From Aquipseudomonas alcaligenes NBRC 14159 (GTDB taxonomy: Bacteria > Pseudomonadota > Gammaproteobacteria > Pseudomonadales > Pseudomonadaceae), in the NCBI RefSeq assembly GCF_000467105.1, contig NZ_BATI01000005.1, positions 1 through 64,000 on the forward strand: 64,000 bases of DNA, read 5' to 3'. Positions 36,104 to 44,598 of the stretch are shown here, piece after piece. A program made the position numbers and the translations under genes. The notes beneath the pieces are model-generated. The model saw only the letters and a list, made by a program, of their open reading frames with translations. It made no database searches and had not been told where the DNA came from. Position 1 is the stretch's first letter; the number at the start of each line of letters is the position of its first letter.

Positions 36104-36520
36104 TCAGGCGTTGCGCAGTTGCTGCTCGGCCAGGAAATCCTCTTCCAGCAGTTGGTCCTGGGCGGCGGCATCACCTGCCTCGACGCCATCGCGGTGGCTC
36201 GGTCCACGCTTGTTGCGCAGCTTGCCGAGCTGGTGATCGAGTGCATGCCCGAGCTTCTCGATGGCGCCATCGAGGGCAAACTCCAAGGACTCGGCCTTGT
36301 GGGTCACGGACAGCGGCTGCAACCCCTTGGGCCGCACCTCGATCTGGCAGCGCTTGTCCTGGGCACCGGCCTTGCTGCCGTTCTCGTCGTTGAAATGCAC
36401 GACGACGCGAGTCAGTTCCTCGTCGTAGCGCTCCAGTTGGCTGCCGAGGGTAGCGCTGACCCAGCTGGCGAGACGGGCGCTGCCGTCGATATGGTTATCA
36501 CTGTGAACCTGGATTTGCAT
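36104..36520 (-). CDS. HPF/RaiA-family ribosome-associated protein
   Basis: Ribosome hibernation or stress factor of 138 aa with the S30AE/HPF fold. The pattern MQIQVHSDNHIDGSARLASWV, VVVHFNDENGSKAGAQDKRCQIEV and AIEKLGHALDHQLGKLRNKR is typical. ATG 36520 is chosen over 36544 because AAGGAAGGCTTT lies ahead of it. Converges on ppiC. Confidence 0.82.
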   Translation of the reverse strand: MQIQVHSDNHIDGSARLASWVSATLGSQLERYDEELTRVVVHFNDENGSKAGAQDKRCQIEVRPKGLQPLSVTHKAESLEFALDGAIEKLGHALDHQLGKLRNKRGPSHRDGVEAGDAAAQDQLLEEDFLAEQQLRNA

Positions 36521-36748
36521 AAAGCCTTCCTTATTCAACTTCAACCATGCGTCGCACTGAGCGACGACTTCAGCCTACGCCATTCGGCGGCCCATGGGGC
36601 ACTCTGTTGCACCAGGAAACACTCTTTGCTGACCTGGGTCACGCGCGTAACGACCGCCTCGCGCCAGCTCTGGACTTTCTCGCCGGCTGGCACCTAGCAT
36701 GGGCCAGATGGATGCCCGCGCGGGCTCGTTCAACACCAAGGAAGGCTG

Positions 36749-37342
36749 ATGGAAAACCTCTACCGCACCCCGCAAGCACAACTCGTCGACGCCCCACTGG
36801 CCGGCGCCGAGGGTCACTTCTTCACCACCTCCATTCGCAAGATGAGCATCCTGTTCATCGCCACCATGGGCCTGTACATCCTCTACTGGGGCTACAAGCA
36901 GTGGGACAGCCAGCGCAGCCGCATGCTGCCGAAGAAGATCATGCCGGTGTGGCGCTCGATCTTTTCCATCTTCTACATGCACAGCCTGTCCGGCCTGATC
37001 GACGAGCAACTGCGCCAGCAGGGCAAGCCTCTGCTGGGCTCCGGCCCGGCCACGCTCTACGTGGTAGTGGCCGTCGGCAGCGCGGTGCTCGGCCAGGTGA
37101 GTTCACGCATCGAGGAGCTGCCGGTACTGCTCGACGTGTTCCTGATGCTGCTGCAGCTGTGCATTCTGCTGCCGATGATCAGCATCCAGCGCCAGGCCAA
37201 CCTGGCCAGCCAGGACCCGCAAGGCAGCGGCAATGCACAGATGTCGGGAGCCAACATCGGCTTCATCGTCGCCGGCGTGCTGTTCTGGTGCCTCTATCTG
37301 GGCAGCATCGCCACCCTGCTGATCCTTGGCGTACCGGCCTGA
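36749..37342 (+). CDS. Membrane protein of unknown function
   Basis: Protein of 197 aa with membrane helices at about 31-48, 105-122, 125-147 and 171-194. The middle has a SRMLPKKIMPVWRSIFSIFYMHSL segment seen in DUF4234-like pseudomonad proteins. No enzymatic motif. A GC-rich inverted repeat (GGCGGACGCC/GGCATCCGCC) follows at about 37352-37388. Confidence 0.7.
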   Translation: MENLYRTPQAQLVDAPLAGAEGHFFTTSIRKMSILFIATMGLYILYWGYKQWDSQRSRMLPKKIMPVWRSIFSIFYMHSLSGLIDEQLRQQGKPLLGSGPATLYVVVAVGSAVLGQVSSRIEELPVLLDVFLMLLQLCILLPMISIQRQANLASQDPQGSGNAQMSGANIGFIVAGVLFWCLYLGSIATLLILGVPA

Positions 37343-37485
37343 ATCAGAAACGACAATAAGGGCGGACGCCTATTGATCGGCATCCGCCAGTTCAGCCACT
37401 AGCACCGGCATTTCGGCGGTACTCGCCAGCCCAGAGCGCCCCTCCTGCGGGGGCTCCACGCACCCCGCTGTCAGGATTACCTCGC

Positions 37486-37848
37486 ATGGATCGCCAACCC
37501 CGCTCGCTTATCAAGATCATCCTCTCCCTGCTGGCGTTTAGCGCCGCCTGCGTCATCGGCCTGGGGTTCTGGACGGCATTGCCGGCGTTCAACGATCTGT
37601 TCGCCGCCTTCGGCGCCGATCTGCCGGGGCCCACCCGCTGGGTGATGGAGAATCCCGACGGCGTGCTGCTGCTCCTGCGCAGCCTGCTGATTCACAACCT
37701 GGTCTGGCTGGTCGTCTGGCTCTGCGTACGCCAGCGCTGGGTCGGCCTGCTGCTGAGCCTGGCCACGCTGCTGGTATGGCTGGCGCTGGCAATGCTGGTC
37801 GGTGCCGCCTATCTGCCGATCTTCACGATGAGCGTCGTGGTCAGCTGA
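37486..37848 (+). CDS. Small membrane protein of unknown function
   Basis: Protein of 120 aa with three hydrophobic helices (about 7-32, 58-77, 80-110). No family recognised. It lies between a membrane-protein gene and yebC with no shared transcript evident. Confidence 0.6.
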   Translation: MDRQPRSLIKIILSLLAFSAACVIGLGFWTALPAFNDLFAAFGADLPGPTRWVMENPDGVLLLLRSLLIHNLVWLVVWLCVRQRWVGLLLSLATLLVWLALAMLVGAAYLPIFTMSVVVS

Positions 37849-37901
37849 GGCGCATTGCCACGGCGGGCCATCGGCGGGATGCCGAGGCCGAAGCAACCCG
37901 T

Positions 37902-37940
37902 TAGAATCTGCCTCCTGAATTCGCCCCGCCCTGCGGGGCG
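37902..37940 (+). promoter_or_regulatory. Promoter and 5' hairpin of the yebC paralogue
   Basis: TAGAAT (37902-37907) is a good -10; the -35 (ATGCCG at 37879-37884, 17 bases upstream) is weak. CGCCCCG (37922-37928) and CGGGGCG (37934-37940) form a short stem at the predicted 5' end of the mRNA. Confidence 0.4.
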
Positions 37941-37969
37941 CCGTCCCCCTCAGCCTGCGAGAACACCCC

Positions 37970-38671
37970 ATGGGCGCCCAGTGGAAAGCCAAACCCAAAG
38001 AAGCAGCAGCCAACGCCAGAGGCAAGATCTTCGGCCGTCTGGTCAAGGAAATCATGGTCGCCGCGCGCAACGGTGCTGACCCGGACACCAACGCCAAGCT
38101 GCGTGTGGCCGTGCATGCGGCCAAGAAGGCTTCGATGCCCAAGGACACCCTGGAGCGGGCGATCAAGAAAGGCGCCGGCCTCTCCGGCGAGGTAGTCAAC
38201 TACGAACGCACCCAGTACGAGGGCTTCGCCCCGCACCAGGTGCCGGTGATCGTCGAGTGCCTGACCGACAACGTGAACCGCACCGTGGCCGAGATCCGCG
38301 TGCTGTTCCGCAAGGGCCAGATGGGCGCCGCCGGCTCGGTGAGCTGGGACTTCAACCATGTCGGCATGATCGAAGCCTCCTCCGACACCGGTGCCGATCC
38401 GGAGCTGGCCGCCATCGAAGCCGGCGCCCAGGACTTCGAGCCGTCCGATGAAGGCAACACCCTGTTCGTCACCGACCTGACCGACCTCGACGCCGTGTGC
38501 AAGGCCCTGCCGGAACAGGGTTTCACCGTCAACTCGGCGAAGATCGGCTACATGCCGAAGAACCCGGTCAGCAACCTGACGCCCGAGCAGCTGGAAGAAG
38601 TCGAAGCCTTCCTCGAAGCGCTCGACAACCACGACGACGTACAGAACGTCTACGTCGGCCTGAGCGGCTGA
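37970..38671 (+). CDS. YebC/PmpR-family protein, YeeN-like paralogue
   Basis: Cytoplasmic YebC-family protein of 233 aa. The N-terminal [35 protein letters not shown] differs from the classical MAGHSKW start of PmpR/YebC and is nearer to YeeN-type paralogues. All three domains are present. The family was long named as transcription regulators (PmpR) and is now also linked to relief of ribosome stalling. Which role this copy has is unknown. Confidence 0.87.
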   Translation: MGAQWKAKPKEAAANARGKIFGRLVKEIMVAARNGADPDTNAKLRVAVHAAKKASMPKDTLERAIKKGAGLSGEVVNYERTQYEGFAPHQVPVIVECLTDNVNRTVAEIRVLFRKGQMGAAGSVSWDFNHVGMIEASSDTGADPELAAIEAGAQDFEPSDEGNTLFVTDLTDLDAVCKALPEQGFTVNSAKIGYMPKNPVSNLTPEQLEEVEAFLEALDNHDDVQNVYVGLSG

Positions 38672-38679
38672 CGCCGCGC

Positions 38680-38868
38680 GTGAGCCGCAGCCAGTTCCAC
38701 CAACAGCACGCCGCACGCGCCGAGGCCGAAGCCCGGCGCCTGCTGGATCAGCGCGCCAGCCTCGGCGCGCGCTGGTTGGACTGGGTGGCCGCCGAGCTGT
38801 ACCAGCTGACCCCGCCCGAATTCGCCGCCATGGTGCGCCGCGAACTGCAGCGCCTGAACACCCCATAA
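38680..38868 (+). CDS. Small helical protein downstream of yebC
   Basis: GTG-started frame of 62 aa, 8 bases after yebC: helix-rich and charged (QHAARAEAEARRLLDQRASLGARWLDWVAAELYQLTPPEFAAMVRRELQRLN). Composition looks coding, but the start has only a weak ribosome binding site. Function unknown. Confidence 0.55.
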   Translation: MSRSQFHQQHAARAEAEARRLLDQRASLGARWLDWVAAELYQLTPPEFAAMVRRELQRLNTP

Positions 38869-39092
38869 CCCGACTGACCATCGCGCGGCCGCCTGCTGCT
38901 GGCACGCCCTCGAGCCCCCCCGATACCGCCGATCTGGCCCACTGCTGCGCCGGCCTGTATTGCCGCGCCTGCGCCGCCGAACGGGGCTATGCTGCAATTA
39001 ATGTACAGCGCAGGCTGGCTCAGCCTGGGAGGTGGTGATGACCGACGAGAACTGCCGTTGCTAACGACTCGCCATTTCCGGAGGAATGCACC

Positions 39093-39320
39093 ATGAGCAA
39101 AGGTCTGGACCGACACAAGGAGGCGAAGAAGAAGCCCCTGAAACTGCCGAAGAAAAACGCATGGCCAAGCGCAACAGGAAGTCCGGCAATACCCTGCTGG
39201 GCAGCCATGCGCCGAATGCCTAAGCCACTCGCACCCGGCATCGCCGGGTGCCCACCCGCCACCTTGATCCAGAGCAAGACGGCCCCGCCGCCATGCTCTA
39301 GGATCGCCGGCAAAACATAA
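39093..39320 (+). CDS. Small basic protein, likely frameshifted
   Basis: A strong GGAGGA precedes the ATG and the first 22 residues are a Lys-rich helix (MSKGLDRHKEAKKKPLKLPKK). After the AAGAAAAAC run near 39150 the frame becomes Pro/Ala/Cys-rich and unlikely. If one base is gained in the A-run, the product is a 43-residue basic peptide ending RKSGNTLLGSHAPNA at 39220. That shorter form is more like known small Lys-rich pseudomonad proteins. Function unknown. Confidence 0.5.
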   Translation: MSKGLDRHKEAKKKPLKLPKKNAWPSATGSPAIPCWAAMRRMPKPLAPGIAGCPPATLIQSKTAPPPCSRIAGKT

Positions 39321-39364
39321 CGACAGCGCCCTGCGTGCAGACCCAGCCATCAACGGAGGTTTGC

Positions 39365-39685
39365 ATGAGCACCACTTCATCCACCATCTGCGCCGCCGCC
39401 GACGCCCTGCAGGGCCTGGTCGGCTACAACGCCAAAAGCGGCCACCATATCGTCCGTTTCAGTGAGGACTCCTTCGGCCTGGACGTCACCGAAGACAGTA
39501 TCCAGCCCTGTGCCGAATTCGTCTGGCAGCCCCTCAAAGGCGCCCTGATGACCCTTAGCCGCGAGCGTCTGGGCCTGCTTCTGGAGCAGCGCATCGACGA
39601 GCGCCTGAACATCACCGAGCCCCTGCGCCTGTACCTGAAGCGCCACGACCTGCCGGAGATCATTGCCGAGCGGCGCAAGACCTGA
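39365..39685 (+). CDS. Conserved hypothetical protein
   Basis: Protein of 106 aa with no signal peptide. A beta-rich N-terminal half (GYNAKSGHHIVRFSEDSFGLDVTEDSIQPCAEFVW) and helical C-terminal half. GGAGG lies before ATG 39365. Appears Pseudomonas-specific; function unknown. Confidence 0.68.
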   Translation: MSTTSSTICAAADALQGLVGYNAKSGHHIVRFSEDSFGLDVTEDSIQPCAEFVWQPLKGALMTLSRERLGLLLEQRIDERLNITEPLRLYLKRHDLPEIIAERRKT

Positions 39686-39765
39686 GGACGACACGACTGG
39701 CATAATGCGCGCACCAACCTGATGCGTCTGCGCGCATCCCTACCGAATGGAAAGGATTGCCATCG

Positions 39766-40611
39766 ATGTTCCCGCGGCACCTGCTGCTGGCCCTGCTACT
39801 GATCGCCTCGCCAGTCCTGGCCGCGGACGATGTCATGCGTTACCCCCGCGCGCCGGCCGGCGACGAATTCCGCCCACTCTACCCACTGGCCCTGTTGCAG
39901 CTGGCGCTGGACAAGGCCGCCAGTGACCTGCGCCTGGAGCCATCGGACTACCACATGGAGCAACAGCGCGCCCTGCTCAGCCTGGAGCGCGGCGAGGCAG
40001 TGGACGTGGTGTGGACCATGACCAGCATCGAGCGCGAGCAGCGCCTGCTGCCGGTGCGCATCCCCCTGGACAAGGGCCTGTATGGCTGGCGCATCGCCCT
40101 GCTACGCGCTGATCGGGCGCAGCTGCTGCGCGATGTGCACACGCTCGAAGACCTGCGCCGGCTGCGCGCCGGCCAAGGCCACGACTGGCCGGACACCGCC
40201 ATCCTGCGGCACCAGGGCCTGCCGGTGGAAACCAGCTCCAGCTATGACAGCCTGTTCCTGATGCTGCGCGCCGAGCGCTTCGACTACTTTCCGAGAGCCG
40301 TGCTGGAAGCCAACGCCGAGTTGCAGCACATGCACATCGACGACCTGACACTGGACCGCCACCTGGTCCTGCACTACCCCACCGCGCTGTATTTCTTCTT
40401 CTCGCCACAGAAGCCGCAACTGGCGGACACGGTGCGCCAGGGGCTGGAACTGGCGCTGGCAGACGGCTCCTTCGACCGCCTGTTCCAGCAACACCACGCC
40501 GACGACCTCCGGCGCGCCAGGCTGGACCAGCGGCGCATCATCGAACTCGACAACCCGCTGCTGCCACCGCACACGCCGTTGCAACGGCGCGAGCTGTGGT
40601 ATCACCCCTAG
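39766..40611 (+). CDS. Orphan periplasmic solute-binding-type protein
   Basis: Exported protein of 281 aa: signal 1-20 (LLLALLLIASPVLA|ADDVMRY), then a family-3-like periplasmic binding fold (PLYPLALLQLALDKAASDL, EAVDVVWTMTSIEREQRLLPVRIPLDKGLYGWRIALLR). No permease or ATPase gene is nearby, so it is an orphan, possibly an extracellular sensor or scavenger. The ATG at 39766 has AAAGGA nine bases before it. Its stop overlaps that of the convergent gene by four bases. Confidence 0.72.
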   Translation: MFPRHLLLALLLIASPVLAADDVMRYPRAPAGDEFRPLYPLALLQLALDKAASDLRLEPSDYHMEQQRALLSLERGEAVDVVWTMTSIEREQRLLPVRIPLDKGLYGWRIALLRADRAQLLRDVHTLEDLRRLRAGQGHDWPDTAILRHQGLPVETSSSYDSLFLMLRAERFDYFPRAVLEANAELQHMHIDDLTLDRHLVLHYPTALYFFFSPQKPQLADTVRQGLELALADGSFDRLFQQHHADDLRRARLDQRRIIELDNPLLPPHTPLQRRELWYHP

Positions 40612-41918
40612 TTGGCCGGCAAGGTGCCTTTCAGGGCGTTGCGACTGTGCGCGCCGAAGTGGCGGAACAGCTCGACCAGCAGCTGCTCCAGCGCCGGATC
40701 GGGCATGACCGGCTGTAGCTGGTTGCTCTCGCTGAAGCCCTTGCCCGCCGCAACCTTGTGCGTCGCGACCCGTGCCATCCACTCGCCGATCAGCGCATCG
40801 AACGGATCGGCGCGGGCATGCGACTCGGCCGCCACCACCTGGGCCGCGTAGTCCACGTCGAAGGGCGGATAGTCAGCGTCCTGTTGCCGTTCGCCATAAG
40901 CCGCCAGCAGCGGATGGTCTAGCTCGCCCGCGAGGATCAGCGCCTGCATGCGATCGAACTGATACTGCTCGATGGCGGTGTGGCGGTCGGCCACGCGCTG
41001 GATAGCGGCTTCGCGATCTTCCGGGTACCCCGCCTCGGCCTTGGCCGCGATCAGCACCATGCCGCTGGTACCCACGCCCGGCAGCACGCTGGCGTGATAC
41101 GGCTGGGTGAGGTCCTGCAGGTAGTGCATGGCCCAGCCGAGGAAACGATAGCCCCAGTAGGGATGGCCGCTGGCAAAGGCCAGGCGGGCCAGGCCGCTGT
41201 ACTGATAGACACGCCAGTGCGGCAGCGTCTGCCCCAGGTAGGGCGCGGCGGCAAAGATCAGCGCCGACTCGTGGTAGTAGCCAATGTGGAACGGCGCCTG
41301 CGAGGAATACTCGAAGCGCGCATCGCCGAACGGCTGCGGGCCGAAGTTGTAGCGCTGCCCGGTATCCCCCGGATTGTCGCTGAACAGGTTGATGTCATGG
41401 CCGTAGTCCGGCTCGTCCGCCGCGCTGGCCAGCACCTGCAGCGCCTCCACCCGCTCGCCGTCGCGCAGCGCCAGGTAGCGCCAGTGCGTCCAGGGGCCGA
41501 CCTTGTGGAACACCAATACGTCTTCGCCCTTGAGCAGCGAACGGCCGCCGCCCTCCTGCCCCGGCAGTTGCTGGATGAAGCTGGCCAGCTTGATCTGCGG
41601 GTTGATGCGCAGGGCCTGGAGGAACGCGGCGCGCCGATCGCCCTCACCAGCAGCCTGCCAGCGCAGCTCGTCCGGGCGCGCCGGGTAGTAGGAAAAGTGC
41701 TCACGGGCATAGCGCTCCTGCTCGTCCAGCAGTCGCTCGATGGCAGGCGCCTGGTCGGCGAGGAAGGCCTCCAGCGGCTCCACCTGTACCTCCTGGCGCA
41801 GCGCGGACTCCTCGCGCAGGGCCAGCAGGCTGCCCAGCGAATGGTTGGACCAGGCCAGGGCGTGCGTGGACAGGCTGGCCAGCAGGCCGGCACAGGACAG
41901 CAGAACGAGTGACTTCAC
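40608..41918 (-). CDS. Zinc-dependent phospholipase C-like exported protein
   Basis: Exported protein of 436 aa from GTG 41918 (GGAG ahead). The signal MKSLVLLSCAGLLASLSTHALA is cleaved so that Trp23 becomes the mature N terminus, followed by SNHS. In zinc PLCs (C. perfringens alpha-toxin, B. cereus PLC) the mature Trp1 is a zinc ligand. SGLARLAFASGHPYWGYRFLGWAMHYLQDLTQPYH (about 241-275) matches the HYxxD...PxH zinc signature. An extra His-rich YHESAL segment is present. The usual final Asn of the signature is not seen. Whether it hydrolyses lipid is unknown. Confidence 0.68.
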   Translation of the reverse strand: MKSLVLLSCAGLLASLSTHALAWSNHSLGSLLALREESALRQEVQVEPLEAFLADQAPAIERLLDEQERYAREHFSYYPARPDELRWQAAGEGDRRAAFLQALRINPQIKLASFIQQLPGQEGGGRSLLKGEDVLVFHKVGPWTHWRYLALRDGERVEALQVLASAADEPDYGHDINLFSDNPGDTGQRYNFGPQPFGDARFEYSSQAPFHIGYYHESALIFAAAPYLGQTLPHWRVYQYSGLARLAFASGHPYWGYRFLGWAMHYLQDLTQPYHASVLPGVGTSGMVLIAAKAEAGYPEDREAAIQRVADRHTAIEQYQFDRMQALILAGELDHPLLAAYGERQQDADYPPFDVDYAAQVVAAESHARADPFDALIGEWMARVATHKVAAGKGFSESNQLQPVMPDPALEQLLVELFRHFGAHSRNALKGTLPAN

Positions 41919-42014
41919 GGCTACTCCGATGCGTGAGGCTAGACGGGCAAGGCTAACCTCGGCAGCCGCCCGAGGCACTGTCGGGCTACGCCAGCGGCAC
42001 TCACCGATCAGGCA

Positions 42015-42872
42015 TCAGAGCAGGAAGGCGGCCGCGGCTCCGGCAATCACCAATAGCACCGCGAGCGCCAGGCCGATGCCCAGGGCAGAGCCCGCGGGTT
42101 TGGCCGCGGGTGCCGGAGCAGCCTGGGCCTGAGCCGCCGCGCGCAACGGATTGACCGTCGGCGCCGCGCCGCTGGCCGGCCTGGGTTTGGCCTGCGGCTT
42201 GGGCAGGTCGACGGCACGCACGAACACGGTGGCGTCCTCGTTCTCGTCCGCCGCCTCCTCCTGGGCCTCGACCTTGGGCCCGATCACCAGCAGCACCACC
42301 GAGCCCATGCGCACCTGATCACCGGGCTTGAGCACTGCCGCAGCGGTTTTCTCGCCGTTGACCTGCACGCCATTGGCCGATGCCAGGTCCTTGACCTCCA
42401 GCACCTCGTCGCGCAGGAAGAACTCGCAGTGGCGGCGCGACAGCTGGGCGTCGCTGAAGCACAGCTCGCACTTGACCGAACGACCGAAGGTCATCGAGCC
42501 GCTGACATGGAACTTCTTGCCCTCGTGCTCGCCCTGGATCACCTGGAGGAACCAGCGCTGGCCGGCTTCGGCGCGCGGTGCGGCCTTGCCCGAGTCGGTC
42601 AGCTGCAACTCCACCTCGCCCAGGCGCAGACAGTCGCCCGAACGCAGCTGGTAACGGCTGGCGATGCGCTCGTCGTTGACGAAGGTGCCCAGCTCGCTGT
42701 CGCAGTCGCTGATGTAGTAGAGGCCGTTGTCCTGGCGAATCTCGGCGTGAAAAGCGCTGATCCCCGCATCGGCCAGGATCAGGTTGTTGCGCTTGTCCTG
42801 GCCCAGGGTGAAACGTTCCTCGACCAGCCAGATGGGGGCCTGGCGACTGTCCTTGAAATGCAGCTTGAGCAT
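42015..42872 (-). CDS. Dual FHA-domain membrane protein
   Basis: Cytoplasmic phosphothreonine-binding protein of 285 aa. FHA1 is at about 5-88 (FTLGQDKRNNLILAD, SAFHAEI, YYISDCDSELGTFVNDERI) and FHA2 at about 110-195 (FGRSVKCELCFSDAQLSRRHCEFFL, LASANGVQVNGEK). An Ala/Pro-rich linker leads to a single C-terminal membrane helix (about 263-285). It lies 11 bases after the kinase gene and is a likely substrate or adaptor of that kinase. Confidence 0.9.
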   Translation of the reverse strand: MLKLHFKDSRQAPIWLVEERFTLGQDKRNNLILADAGISAFHAEIRQDNGLYYISDCDSELGTFVNDERIASRYQLRSGDCLRLGEVELQLTDSGKAAPRAEAGQRWFLQVIQGEHEGKKFHVSGSMTFGRSVKCELCFSDAQLSRRHCEFFLRDEVLEVKDLASANGVQVNGEKTAAAVLKPGDQVRMGSVVLLVIGPKVEAQEEAADENEDATVFVRAVDLPKPQAKPRPASGAAPTVNPLRAAAQAQAAPAPAAKPAGSALGIGLALAVLLVIAGAAAAFLL

Positions 42873-42883
42873 GGGTGCGGGTC

Positions 42884-44581
42884 CTACTGACCGAAGATGT
42901 TGTTCCAGGCACGTTTGATCGGATTGCTGCTGCGTTCGCGCTCCTCGCGCGCGGCGCGATCGGCGGCGGCGCGGGCATTGGCGGCCCGGGCGTCGGCCAG
43001 CAGCTGCTGGTGTTCGCCCTGCATCTGCAGCAGTTCCGGGTTCTGCGGCTCGGCCTGCAGGCCGCGCTCGATCATGGCCAGGGCGGCCGGGAAGTCGCTG
43101 CGCCGATAGGCGGCATTGGCCAGGTCACGGTACAGCAGGGCCACGCGATTGAGGCCGGCCAGGGCCTCGGCGTTGTCCGGCGACCAGCCGAGGATCTGCC
43201 GGTAGTAGTACACCGCGCTGTCCTCCTCGGGCAGCAGCAGGCGCTTGTCGGCGATGCTCTGCTCGGCCAGCGCCAGGTAGCGGGCAATGCGCGCCTGCAG
43301 CACCCTGTTCAGCCCTTCGAGGGCGCCAGGGTGCTGCGGGTCGATGGCCAGGGCCTGGCGGTAATAGAAGTCGGCGTTGTCTTCGCTCGGCTCGGTCAGC
43401 AGACCGTCGGCCAGGCGCTGCTCGGCCAGGTCGGTAAAGACCTTGATGCGCGCCTCGCGAATGCGTTGCAGGCCGGCCAGCGCCTCGCTGCTGTCGTCAT
43501 CGATGGCGAGGATCTGGTTGAAGTAATGCTCGGCGCTGTCCTGCTCCGGCTCGATCAACTGGCCGGCGGCGAAGCGCTGCTCGGCCTGGAGCAGCAGCGC
43601 CTCGATCTGCCGCTGCTGCTGAATGTACAAGCCGGCGGACGTCAGGGTGCCGATCAGCACCAGCACGCTGAGCACCACCAGCAGCGGCATGGCCGAGCGA
43701 CGCTGGCGCGGCACGGGCGCTGCAACCGGCGCGGCAGGTTCGGGCAGCGCCAGCGCCGGACGGATCTGGGTCTCTTCCAGATCGCTCAGCTCCACCTCGT
43801 CCAGCGCGGCAAGCAGCGCACGGCAGTCGACGAAGCGCTCGTCCGGCTTCTTCGCCAGCATACGCGCCAGCACGCTGCGGAAGGCGCCGAGGCTGTCCGG
43901 CAGCGGCGGCTCCATCTGCACATGGTTGACCACGGTCTGGGTGTAGTTGCCGCCGCGGAACGGATTGCTGCCGGTGAGCATCTCTAGCAGGATCACACCC
44001 AGGCTGTAGATGTCGCTGCGCGCATCCAGCGGCTGGCACTGGGCTTGCTCGGGGCTGCTGTAGGCCGGGCTGCCGACGGCCACGCCGAACTGGGTCAGCT
44101 CGCTGTCGATGTCCAGGTCCTTGGCCACGCCGAAGTCGGTGAGTACCGCAGTGCCATCGCCACGGAACAGCACATTGGCCGGCTTCACGTCGCGATGCAC
44201 CAGGCCCTTGTCATGCACCACGGCCAGGCCGCTGGCGACCTGGCGCACGATCTGCAGGGCGCGCTCGGGGGCGAAAAGCTCGCCCTTGTGCCGCGCCAGG
44301 TCGCCGCCGGGGAGGAACTCCATCGCCAGGTAGTAGCGGCCGTCGGCCAGGCGGTCGATGTCATAGATGGTGATGATCGACGGGTGGTTGAGCGAGGCGA
44401 CGATGTGCGCTTCCTTGATGAAGCGCTGGCTGAAGGTCTCGTCTTCGGCGCTGCGCAGCACCTTGATCGCCACCTTGCGGCTCAATGACTCCTGGGTGGC
44501 CAGGAATACCTCGGCCATGCCGCCCTTGCCCAGCTGGCCGTGAACCCGGTAGCCGGGGATTTCAAGCAGAGTGGTGCTCAT
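42884..44581 (-). CDS. PknB-type Ser/Thr protein kinase with C-terminal TPR-like repeats
   Basis: Membrane kinase of 565 aa. Eukaryotic-type catalytic domain at about 11-265: G loop GQLGKGGMAEV (15-25), Lys40, HRDVKPANVL with Asp131, DFG 149-151. A single helix at 298-320 puts the roughly 240-residue C-terminal part, with four sel-1/TPR-like repeats ('...E.D.A..YY.QIL..DP...EAL.GLNR'), outside. It is closest in architecture to stk1 (PA1671). Start ATG 44581; a longer frame enters the PP2C gene. Confidence 0.92.
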   Translation of the reverse strand: MSTTLLEIPGYRVHGQLGKGGMAEVFLATQESLSRKVAIKVLRSAEDETFSQRFIKEAHIVASLNHPSIITIYDIDRLADGRYYLAMEFLPGGDLARHKGELFAPERALQIVRQVASGLAVVHDKGLVHRDVKPANVLFRGDGTAVLTDFGVAKDLDIDSELTQFGVAVGSPAYSSPEQAQCQPLDARSDIYSLGVILLEMLTGSNPFRGGNYTQTVVNHVQMEPPLPDSLGAFRSVLARMLAKKPDERFVDCRALLAALDEVELSDLEETQIRPALALPEPAAPVAAPVPRQRRSAMPLLVVLSVLVLIGTLTSAGLYIQQQRQIEALLLQAEQRFAAGQLIEPEQDSAEHYFNQILAIDDDSSEALAGLQRIREARIKVFTDLAEQRLADGLLTEPSEDNADFYYRQALAIDPQHPGALEGLNRVLQARIARYLALAEQSIADKRLLLPEEDSAVYYYRQILGWSPDNAEALAGLNRVALLYRDLANAAYRRSDFPAALAMIERGLQAEPQNPELLQMQGEHQQLLADARAANARAAADRAAREERERSSNPIKRAWNNIFGQ

Positions 44582-44598
44582 GGATGTGCGTCGATCAT

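Noticed and set aside
36547..37359. 270-residue + strand frame overlapping the gene at 36749
   Set aside because: The 36749 frame has a coherent set of membrane helices; the other is Arg/His-rich noise.
39001..39096. 31-residue frame ending on the ATG of the small basic gene
   Set aside because: Has no ribosome binding site; the 8-codon frame at 39038 in another frame has one.
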